Source: JBFWYO01 sp050186335 (lineage in GTDB: Bacteria; Pseudomonadota; Alphaproteobacteria; Bin65). Taken from it: a DNA stretch of 14,556 nt. The stretch covers positions 1 through 14,556 of the forward strand of contig JBFWYO010000100.1 of assembly GCA_050186335.1 (NCBI GenBank). The letters run 5' to 3'. The notes under the pieces are model-generated. The model was not told where the DNA came from, ran no database searches, and was given only the letters and a program-made list of their open reading frames with translations. Each line of letters starts with the position of its first letter. Position 1 is the first letter of the stretch. Below, piece after piece: positions 6,297 through 12,762 of the stretch. Made by a program: the position numbers and the translations under genes.

Positions 6297-7382
6297 ATGG
6301 ATTCGACGATTGCTCGATTCGAGATAGCGTACCTTCAGTATCTCGATCACCAGGGACGCGTCGCATCCAAGCTGCCGCCGTTCGCCGACGACATCGGCGA
6401 ATTGGTAAAATTGTACCGCGCGATGACCCTGACGCGGGCGTTCGATGCCAAGGCCGTAGCCCTGCAGCGAACCGGTCGGTTGGGCACCTACGCATCGTCT
6501 TTGGGGCAGGAGGCGGTCGCCGTCGGCACGGCCGCGGCAATGATGCCTGCGGATATCCTGGTGCCCAGTTTTCGCGAGCACGGTGCCCAGCTCTGGCGCG
6601 GTGCGACCATGACCGAACTCCTGCTCTTTTGGGGCGGCGACGAACGGGGCAACAGCTTCGCGGCGACGCCGCACGATTTTCCGAATTCGATCCCGGTCGG
6701 CAGCCACCCGCCGCATGCCGTAGGAGTTGCGCTTGCCTGCAAACTAAGACACGAACCGCGTGCGGTCGTCTGCGTCTTCGGCGATGGCGCCACATCGAAG
6801 GGCGACGTCGCGGAGGCGCTCAATCTCGCCGGCGCATGGACGCTGCCGGTTGTGTTTGTCGTGACCAACAATCAGTGGGCAATTTCGGTTCCGCGCGCGC
6901 GTCAAACAGCGGCGGAAACCTTGGCGCAAAAGGCGATTTTCGGCGGCATTACCGGCGAACAGGTTGACGGGAACGATGTCGTCGCTGTGCGCCATGCGGT
7001 TTCGCGCGGCTGCGAACGCGCCCGCAGCGGACAAGGGGCAAGTTGGATCGAAGCGGTCACCTACCGCCTGAGCGACCATACCACCGCCGACGATGCAAGC
7101 CGTTATCGGAGCGATGCCGAGGTTTCGGCACATTGGGCCAAGGAGCCGCTTTTGCGACTGAGGCTTTATTTGCAGGGCAAGGGGGCATGGACCAAGCAGG
7201 ATGAAGAGATTTTGTTGGCGGACATCAATCGTACCGTCAATTCGGCCGCCGAGGCGTACCTGCAAATCGGGCCGCAGCCAGTCGAATCGATTTTCGATTT
7301 CATCTATGCGACTGCGCCAAAGGATATTCTTGCACAGCGCGCTGCGGCCACAAGCCGGGCGGCGAGCCTCGGCAAGGATTAG
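6297..7382 (+). CDS. pdhA: 2-oxo acid dehydrogenase E1 component, alpha subunit (pyruvate dehydrogenase-like)
   Basis: Thiamine-diphosphate-dependent E1 alpha subunit, 361 residues, of the alpha2beta2 type. With E1 beta it decarboxylates a 2-oxo acid and passes the acyl group to the lipoyl arm of E2. ATG 6297 has GGAGA 6 nt upstream. Motifs: LQRTGRLGTYASSLGQEA (56-73), typical of the pyruvate branch; SHPPHAVGVALACK (136-149); the ThDP/Mg motif GDG (162-164), with 26 residues to NN (191-192); and LSDHTTADDASRYR near residues 257-270. E1 beta follows after 4 nt. The LQRTGR segment favours pyruvate, but branched-chain 2-oxo acid or acetoin dehydrogenase cannot be excluded, and the neighbouring amino acid dehydrogenase and liv genes would suit a branched-chain role. 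Confidence 0.9.
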   Translation: MDSTIARFEIAYLQYLDHQGRVASKLPPFADDIGELVKLYRAMTLTRAFDAKAVALQRTGRLGTYASSLGQEAVAVGTAAAMMPADILVPSFREHGAQLWRGATMTELLLFWGGDERGNSFAATPHDFPNSIPVGSHPPHAVGVALACKLRHEPRAVVCVFGDGATSKGDVAEALNLAGAWTLPVVFVVTNNQWAISVPRARQTAAETLAQKAIFGGITGEQVDGNDVVAVRHAVSRGCERARSGQGASWIEAVTYRLSDHTTADDASRYRSDAEVSAHWAKEPLLRLRLYLQGKGAWTKQDEEILLADINRTVNSAAEAYLQIGPQPVESIFDFIYATAPKDILAQRAAATSRAASLGKD

Positions 7383-7386
7383 ATCG

Positions 7387-8367
7387 ATGCCTCAGATCTC
7401 GCTCGTCCAAGCAGTCAATGTCGCGCTGGCGCGGGCGATGCAGGAAGATTCGAACGTTATCGTGCTGGGCGAAGACGTCGGCGTAAACGGCGGCGTGTTT
7501 CGAGCGACCGAAGGATTGATCGGCCGCTTCGGCAAGGAACGCGTGTTCGACACACCGATTTCGGAAGCGCTGATCCCCGGACTGTCGGTCGGACTCGCGG
7601 CTCAGGGCTTCCGCCCGGTTGCCGAAATCCAATTTACCGGGTTCATTTATCCGGCGATCGATCAAATGGCCAATCACGCATCGCGCCTGCGCAATCGGAC
7701 CCGCGGCCGGCTTACGTGTCCGATGGTCTTGCGTGCGCCGTGCGGCGGCGGCATTCGCGCGGTGGAGCACCATTCCGAAAATCCGGAGGCGATGTTCGCG
7801 CATATTCCAGGCCTGCGCGTAGTCATTCCGTCCTCGCCGCGGCGCGCCTACGGACTTTTGCTCGCCGCGATCCGCGATCCGGATCCGGTAGTTTTCCTGG
7901 AGCCGACCAAGCTGTATCGGTCGCTCAAGGAAGATGTCGATGACGACGGCATCGCGTTGCCGTTGGATCGCTGCTTTGTGTTGCGCGAAGGCGGCGATGC
8001 GACCGTGGTTGCCTGGGGCGCGATGACTTTGGAGGCCTTGAAGGCAGCGGAGCAATTGGCAGCCGAAGGCGTAGAGTGCGAGATCATCGACCTTGCTACG
8101 ATCAAACCGATGGATCATGAAACCATCGTGGCTTCCGTACGCAAGACCGGCCGGTGCGTGATCGTACAGGAAGCGCCTTTGACCTGCGGTGTCGGCGCTG
8201 AAATTGCCGCGCGCGCGGCCGAACACGGCTTGATGTCCCTGCTTGCGCCGATCGAGCGCGTGGCCGGATACGACATCGTCATCCCTTTGCCGCGCCTGGA
8301 GGATATTTACCTGCCGAATGCCGGTCGCATTACCGCGGCCGTGCGCCGAGCGATGGCGTTCCAATGA
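7387..8367 (+). CDS. pdhB: 2-oxo acid dehydrogenase E1 component, beta subunit
   Basis: 326 residues, the standard E1 beta length (about 325). ATG 7387 is chosen because AAGGA sits 7 nt upstream within the end of the E1 alpha gene. The same frame is open further upstream, but only by overlap with E1 alpha. Motifs: GEDVG (28-32); DTPISE (55-60) with Glu60, the residue expected to activate ThDP; GGGIRAVEHHSENPEAMFAH (120-139) with the His pair 128-129; and IPSSPRRAYGLL (147-158). The C-terminal transketolase-type domain (about 200-326) is complete. It forms the E1 heterotetramer with the upstream subunit. Its stop overlaps the E2 start by 4 nt (ATGA), so the complex is made from one message. 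Confidence 0.93.
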   Translation: MPQISLVQAVNVALARAMQEDSNVIVLGEDVGVNGGVFRATEGLIGRFGKERVFDTPISEALIPGLSVGLAAQGFRPVAEIQFTGFIYPAIDQMANHASRLRNRTRGRLTCPMVLRAPCGGGIRAVEHHSENPEAMFAHIPGLRVVIPSSPRRAYGLLLAAIRDPDPVVFLEPTKLYRSLKEDVDDDGIALPLDRCFVLREGGDATVVAWGAMTLEALKAAEQLAAEGVECEIIDLATIKPMDHETIVASVRKTGRCVIVQEAPLTCGVGAEIAARAAEHGLMSLLAPIERVAGYDIVIPLPRLEDIYLPNAGRITAAVRRAMAFQ

Positions 8368-9470
8368 CCCAATTCCGGCTGCCCGATCTTGGCGAAGGCT
8401 TGCAAGAAGCGGAAATCGTCACGTGGCATATCGGCCCGGGCGACCATGTCGTCGCGGATCAGCCGCTCGTCGCGGTCGAAACGGAAAAGGCGGTGGTCGA
8501 GATTCCGTCGCCCCGCTCGGGCCACATCAAGGCACTGCTGGCCAAAGTCGGCGAACGCGTCAAGGTCGGCGCGCCGCTTGTCGAATTCGAAGAAGGCGCG
8601 CATGCCGACACGGGCGCGATTGTCGGCGAGTTGAGCCAGAAGCCGCCCTCGCCCATGTCCCCCGTTTCGACAACACTTGCTCCACTGGCGGCGCCGGCCG
8701 CGGCGGCGGCGCCGGCAGTCCGCGCGCGCGCGCGCGAGCTTGGCGTCGATCTTGCGGCGATCATCGGCAGCGGCCCCGGCGGCGCGATCACGCGGTCCGA
8801 TGTCGAACGCGCTGCGCAGGCAAGCACCGGCGGCGATGGCAAGCCGCTATCTGCGGTCCGCCGCGCAATGGCGCAGGCGATGGCGCGGTCTCGCGACGAA
8901 GTTACGCCGGCGACGATCTACGATGATGCCGATGTCGACCATTGGCCTGCGGATGCGGAAGTCACGCTCCTCTTGGCCCGCGCGATCGCGGCCGCCGTCG
9001 CGATTGTACCGGTGCTGAACGCGGCATTCGACGGCGCGCGCCTGGCGCTACGATCGAACTCAACGGTCGATCTGGGCGTTGCGGTCGATACGCAAGACGG
9101 CTTGTTCGTCCCGATACTGCGCGACGTCGGCGGACGGGACATCGCCGCACTGCGCGGCGAGCTTGCCCGGCTGGTCGAGCGCGTACGCAGCCGGACAATC
9201 GAGCTCACGGATATGCGATGGCCAACGATAACGCTGTCGAACTTCGGCGGCCTTGGTGGCCGCTATGCAGCCCTCAGCATCGTGCCGCCGCAAGTCGCCA
9301 TCCTCGGCGCCGGCCGCATCGGCCCGTACCCGGTTGTCCGCGATGCGCAGATCGCCATACGCAAGAGTCTGCCGCTGTCGTTGACGTTCGATCATCGCGC
9401 CGTCACGGGCGGCGAAGCGGCACGCTTCCTCCACGCCGTCAAACAAGCTCTCGAAACGTCCGGATCTTGA
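8364..9470 (+). CDS. 2-oxo acid dehydrogenase E2 (dihydrolipoamide acyltransferase), short variant
   Basis: 368 residues. One lipoyl domain (about 1-78) has Lys42 in VETEKAVVE as the lipoylation site. An Ala/Pro linker (about 93-118) is followed by a peripheral-subunit-binding domain (about 118-150, RARARELGVDLAAIIGSGPG) and a catalytic domain (about 158-365). E2 normally transfers the acyl group to CoA in a large core. The catalytic domain looks 10-20 residues short: the helix between YDDADVD and PVLNA is abbreviated. The active-site motif reads DHRAVTGG (343-350), keeping His344 but with Thr348 where most E2 enzymes have Asp (HRxxDG). It may be a natural variant class, have low activity, or use a different acyl group. 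Translation is coupled to E1 beta by an ATGA overlap. Confidence 0.9.
   Translation: MTQFRLPDLGEGLQEAEIVTWHIGPGDHVVADQPLVAVETEKAVVEIPSPRSGHIKALLAKVGERVKVGAPLVEFEEGAHADTGAIVGELSQKPPSPMSPVSTTLAPLAAPAAAAAPAVRARARELGVDLAAIIGSGPGGAITRSDVERAAQASTGGDGKPLSAVRRAMAQAMARSRDEVTPATIYDDADVDHWPADAEVTLLLARAIAAAVAIVPVLNAAFDGARLALRSNSTVDLGVAVDTQDGLFVPILRDVGGRDIAALRGELARLVERVRSRTIELTDMRWPTITLSNFGGLGGRYAALSIVPPQVAILGAGRIGPYPVVRDAQIAIRKSLPLSLTFDHRAVTGGEAARFLHAVKQALETSGS
8721..8734. repeat. (CG)7 dinucleotide tract inside the E2 gene
   Basis: Fourteen bases of alternating CG follow a GC-only stretch rich in GGC/GCC repeats (about 8687-8716). They encode the end of the Ala/Pro linker and the RARARE start of the subunit-binding domain. 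Such tracts are prone to slippage. A 2-nt change here would shift the frame and remove the catalytic domain. Confidence 0.8.
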
Positions 9471-9472
9471 AA

Positions 9473-10579
9473 ATGCCCGATATCTTCCAACACGGCGACG
9501 CCATCGGACCGTTCAAGGTCATTCACATTTACCGACCAGCCATGGGATTGCGGGCGGTCGTCGCGATCGACAACATTGCCTGCGGCCCGGCGATCGGTGG
9601 GATTCGAATGGCACCCGACGTATCGGCCAAAGAAGCGATCCGGCTGGCGCGGGCGATGACGCTCAAAAACGCGGCGGCCGGACTTGCCCATGGCGGCGGA
9701 AAATCGGTCGTTTTCGGCGACCCCGCCATGCCCGTGGCCGACAAGGAAAAACTGCTGCGCGGCTTTGCGACGGCGATCGCCGAACTGAGCGAATATATCC
9801 CGGGCCCGGATATGGGCACCGACGAACGCTGCATGGGTTGGGTGCATGACGAGATCGGTCGCGCGGTGGGCCTCCCGCGCGAGATTGGCGGCATTCCGCT
9901 CGACGAGGTCGGTGCGACCGGCTTTGGTTTGGCTGCCGCCGTAGACGTGGCACGGACCTACGCCGGTATCGATCTGAAAGGCGCCCGGGTCGCGATCCAA
10001 GGATTTGGCGCGGTTGGAATGAACGCCGCGCGGTTTCTGGCGGCAATGGGTGCACGCCTGGTCGCGGCGAGCGATTCGCGCGGCACGATCGCGAACCCGG
10101 CCGGCATGGACGTTGCAGCCTTGATCGCGCTGAAGCGCGGCGGGCAACCGATTTCCAACTTCGGCGGCGGCGAGAAATCTGCAAGCGATGCAATTATCGA
10201 TGTCGAGTGCGACATCTGGATCCCGGCGGCCCGCCCCGATTACATCGACGCCGGCAATGCCCCTCGCCTCAAGTGTCGGATTGTCGCCGAAGGCGCCAAC
10301 ATTCCGTTGACCGAGGAAGCCGAACAGATTCTGCTTCGACGCAACATTCTTGTAATCCCCGACTTCATCGCCAATGCGGGCGGCGTCATCTGCGCCGCCG
10401 TCGAGCTTCACGGCGGCACAGAGAGCAGTGCCTTCGGCACCATCGACGAGAAGATACGTCGAAACACGCGAGAAGTTCTGGACGAGGCGCGCCGCACCGG
10501 CGATGCCCCGCGTGTCGCGGCGGTCGCAATGGCAAAGCGTCGAATCGACAGTGCCGCGGCAACGCGTCGTTGGCGCTGA
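9473..10579 (+). CDS. Glu/Leu/Phe/Val-type amino acid dehydrogenase
   Basis: 368-residue NAD(P)-dependent amino acid dehydrogenase, which interconverts an amino acid with its 2-oxo acid and ammonia. ATG 9473 is 2 nt after the E2 stop, and the ribosome binding site is poor, suggesting coupling. An earlier in-frame start would overlap E2 out of frame and is rejected. N-terminal domain: GPAIGGIRM (38-46), TLKNAAAGLAHGGGKS (63-78) with Lys65 and catalytic Lys77, and GPDMGTDE (111-118) with Asp114. NAD domain: GATGFGL (147-153), GFGAVG (177-182) and D201 after the second strand, suggesting NAD. VIPDFIANAGGV (294-305) is typical of the family. LKNAAAGL and GGGKSVV resemble leucine dehydrogenase more than classical glutamate dehydrogenase, but substrate cannot be fixed by eye. 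It could feed 2-oxo acids to the adjacent E1/E2. Confidence 0.88.
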   Translation: MPDIFQHGDAIGPFKVIHIYRPAMGLRAVVAIDNIACGPAIGGIRMAPDVSAKEAIRLARAMTLKNAAAGLAHGGGKSVVFGDPAMPVADKEKLLRGFATAIAELSEYIPGPDMGTDERCMGWVHDEIGRAVGLPREIGGIPLDEVGATGFGLAAAVDVARTYAGIDLKGARVAIQGFGAVGMNAARFLAAMGARLVAASDSRGTIANPAGMDVAALIALKRGGQPISNFGGGEKSASDAIIDVECDIWIPAARPDYIDAGNAPRLKCRIVAEGANIPLTEEAEQILLRRNILVIPDFIANAGGVICAAVELHGGTESSAFGTIDEKIRRNTREVLDEARRTGDAPRVAAVAMAKRRIDSAAATRRWR

Positions 10580-10652
10580 AAGTTCGCATGCCCCGCGACA
10601 CCGCCGCAAGCGCAGACGATGACATAATCTCGCGGCACCGATTCAATGTAAA

Positions 10653-12020
10653 ATGGCGCCACGCATGCCCAGAAATGTAGCAAGCGATCTCGATCGCGTC
10701 CGCACTGTTATCATGGGTGCGGCCGGCCGCGATTTTCACACGTTCAACGTCTGCTATCGGGCGGACCCTACGACGGACGTCGTCGCCTTCACAGCCGCAC
10801 AGATTCCGGGCATTGCGGAGCGCCGCTACCCGCCGGAATTGGCGGGCGCGCTGTATCCAAACGGCATTCCGATTTTCGACGAGTCCCTGCTGGAAGAAAT
10901 TTGCCATCGGCACGACGTGACCCGCGTCGTATTCGCCTACAGCGACGTGACGCATCAATATGTGATGCATGCGGCGTCTCGCGCGCTCGCGGCCGGCGCC
11001 GATTTCGAGCTGATCGGCCCCTCCCGTAGCATGCTGCCGACCCGGCGGCCGACGATCGCGGTCTGCGGCGTGCGCACCGGCGTCGGAAAGTCGCAAACCT
11101 CGCGCTGGATCGCCGCCCGCCTGCGCGCCCGCGGTTTGCGTTGCGTTGTCGTGCGTCACCCGATGCCTTATGGCGATCTAAAGGCCCAGATCGTGCAGCG
11201 ATTCGCCAGCTATGCGGATCTTGCCGCGGCCTCGTGCACCGTCGAGGAACGCGAAGAATATGAACCGCACCTGGCCGCGGGAAGCGTTGTGTTTGCCGGC
11301 GTCGACTATGCGCAGGTTTTGACCCGCGCCGAAGCTGAAGCGGACATCGTCCTGTGGGACGGTGGCAACAACGACTTCCCGTTTGTGCGACCCGGACTCT
11401 CCGTCGCACTGGTCGACGCAACCCGACCTGGGCATGAAACCGAGTATCACCCCGGCGAAACGGTGCTTCGCATGGCGGACGTCGTCGTGATCGCCAAGAC
11501 CAACATCGCACAACCGGGGAACATAGAGAGCCTTGCCGAGACCGTGCGGCAGATCAATCCGCGCGCGAAAATTACGATGGCTGCATCGATCGTCACGTTA
11601 CTGGGGCGCGAACGTGTCCGCGGCAAGCGCGTGCTGGTGATCGAAGACGGCCCGACCATTACCCATGGCGGCAAGGCGACCGGCGCCGGCTATGCGGCGG
11701 CGCTCGATGCCGGCGTCGGGCAAATCGTCGATCCGCGCCCGTATGCGTCACCCCCGCTGGCGGAAGTCTATACCCGGTTTCCGCATATCGGACCGGTGCT
11801 GCCGGCGATCGGCTATTCCGCCGCGCAAGTACAGGCGATTGCCGAGACGATCGCGGCCGCGCCGGTCGATTGCGTGATTTCGGGTACGCCGATCGACCTT
11901 GAAAATCTTGTGTCGATCGGTAAGCCGGTCGCCCGCGCGCGATACGATTTCGTCGACGGCGATCCGCCGCTGGAAAACATCATCGACGAATTCCTCCGCG
12001 GTATTTCGCCCGAAACCTGA
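10653..12020 (+). CDS. Cyclic 2,3-diphosphoglycerate synthetase homologue (P-loop protein)
   Basis: 455 residues, close to the roughly 460 of archaeal cyclic 2,3-diphosphoglycerate synthetase, which closes 2,3-diphosphoglycerate to the cyclic form using ATP. N-terminal domain: IMGAAGRDFHTFN (20-32) and FTAAQIPGIAERRYPPELAG (46-65), both characteristic of this family. P-loop GVRTGVGKS (139-147), RHPMPYGDL (168-176), EEREEYEPH (198-206), FAGVDY (214-219), a WDGGNND acidic motif (235-241) and RPGHETEYHPGET (258-270). The GTPase-like base-recognition site, if that is what AKTN (281-284) is, departs from NKxD. It starts 73 nt after the amino acid dehydrogenase. No ribosome binding site is visible, so ATG 10653 or 10665 is equally possible. 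Whether bacterial members make the cyclic compound is not shown here. Confidence 0.88.
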   Translation: MAPRMPRNVASDLDRVRTVIMGAAGRDFHTFNVCYRADPTTDVVAFTAAQIPGIAERRYPPELAGALYPNGIPIFDESLLEEICHRHDVTRVVFAYSDVTHQYVMHAASRALAAGADFELIGPSRSMLPTRRPTIAVCGVRTGVGKSQTSRWIAARLRARGLRCVVVRHPMPYGDLKAQIVQRFASYADLAAASCTVEEREEYEPHLAAGSVVFAGVDYAQVLTRAEAEADIVLWDGGNNDFPFVRPGLSVALVDATRPGHETEYHPGETVLRMADVVVIAKTNIAQPGNIESLAETVRQINPRAKITMAASIVTLLGRERVRGKRVLVIEDGPTITHGGKATGAGYAAALDAGVGQIVDPRPYASPPLAEVYTRFPHIGPVLPAIGYSAAQVQAIAETIAAAPVDCVISGTPIDLENLVSIGKPVARARYDFVDGDPPLENIIDEFLRGISPET

Positions 12021-12025
12021 TCGTC

Positions 12026-12049
12026 GCGACCGTTCGCCATTGCGGTCGC
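12026..12049. terminator. Hairpin between convergent genes, likely end of the rightward transcript
   Basis: GCGACCG (12026-12032) and CGGTCGC (12043-12049) form a perfect 7-bp GC-rich stem with a 10-nt loop, 5 nt after the stop of the diphosphoglycerate synthetase gene and before the end of the opposing hpf gene. No T-tract follows on either strand, so it may be a weak or Rho-assisted terminator or a 3'-end stabiliser. Confidence 0.45.
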
Positions 12050-12092
12050 CGGGAACTCACACGACACGACGCTTCTGAAATTGTGTCTGACG

Positions 12093-12659
12093 TCAGGTCT
12101 TGGCGCGACGGCGGCTCACAGGCTTTACGACCGCAGCCTGCAACCCTTTGTCGCCGGCTTCGCTGGTGTAGCGAACCTTGTCTCCGACTTTGAGGCGCGA
12201 GAAAGCCCTGCCGGAAACGCTATTGGCGTGGAAATACACCTCGTCGCCGTCGGCGCTCTGAATGAACCCATAATCCTTGTCCGGGAACAATCGAACGATC
12301 TCGCCGCGCGGCTCCGCTGCATGCGCCTTGACACTGCCGCGTCGACGCCGTGCCACGTCTTCAAGCCGGCGCTCGACAGCATCGAATGCATCGCGCACGG
12401 CGACGTAAGCATCTTCGTGTGCCTGATGTTCTGGCGGATCGCGATTAACGGCGATCTCATGGCCCGGGACCTTCAGATCGATGCTGACATGATAGATTCC
12501 ACCTTTGCGTTGGTGTCGGTGGGGCGCGTGAACCACGACCCGGCAACTCATGATGGGATCTATGAACCGTTCCAACCCCGCCACGCGTTCCTCGATCTTC
12601 GCCCGCACCGCAGGCGATGCGCGCATGCCGCGAAAGGTAATTTGCAGATAGCTGGGCAT
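12093..12659 (-). CDS. Ribosome hibernation (HPF/RaiA-like) domain fused to a cold-shock domain
   Basis: 188 residues with two domains. Residues 1-108 are an HPF/RaiA (S30AE) domain: LQITFRGM at 5-12, AVRAKIEERVAGLERF at 17-32, CRVVVHAPHRHQRKG at 39-53, HVSIDLKVPG, and HEDAYVAVRDAFDAVERRLED at 81-101. Residues 117-178 form a cold-shock/S1-like domain with RNP1-like DYGFIQS (129-135) and RNP2-like VYFHANS (141-147). The family binds the ribosomal decoding centre and blocks translation in stress or stationary phase, and the added domain should give extra RNA binding. The ATG at 12659 has GGGAG 9 nt upstream. It lies 103 nt downstream of groEL in the same direction, probably in one stress operon. 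The fusion itself is a known architecture in proteobacteria. Confidence 0.92.
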   Translation of the reverse strand: MPSYLQITFRGMRASPAVRAKIEERVAGLERFIDPIMSCRVVVHAPHRHQRKGGIYHVSIDLKVPGHEIAVNRDPPEHQAHEDAYVAVRDAFDAVERRLEDVARRRRGSVKAHAAEPRGEIVRLFPDKDYGFIQSADGDEVYFHANSVSGRAFSRLKVGDKVRYTSEAGDKGLQAAVVKPVSRRRAKT

Positions 12660-12762
12660 TACAGTTGCTCCCTCTTCACGGATGCCACATCAAGGATCAA
12701 TTGCGACTTTCGCGGTAGCAAGCCAAGCGGATCGCTGAGCCAAATCTTGCGCCGCCGCGCTG

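Noticed and set aside
7201..7386. Longer N-terminus for E1 beta
   Set aside because: It would overlap E1 alpha out of frame. The ATG at 7387 has a good ribosome binding site and gives the normal family length.
7300..8364. 354-residue leftward open frame opposite E1 beta
   Set aside because: Same explanation: a mirror frame of a highly conserved gene with no ribosome binding site or motif.
8942..9472. Longer N-terminus for the amino acid dehydrogenase
   Set aside because: It overlaps the E2 catalytic domain out of frame, and the extra residues are Arg-rich and unlike the family.
9392..10609. 405-residue leftward open frame opposite the amino acid dehydrogenase
   Set aside because: Antisense shadow of a gene with complete family motifs. 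It has no domain resemblance and spans the E2 end and gene boundary without regard to them.
10593..10635. CATAAT hexamer and CCGCGA/TCGCGG repeat before the diphosphoglycerate synthetase gene as a promoter
   Set aside because: CATAAT (10623-10628) lacks any -35 at 16-18 nt, and the repeat spacer is 31 nt. Read-through from the upstream genes is as likely.
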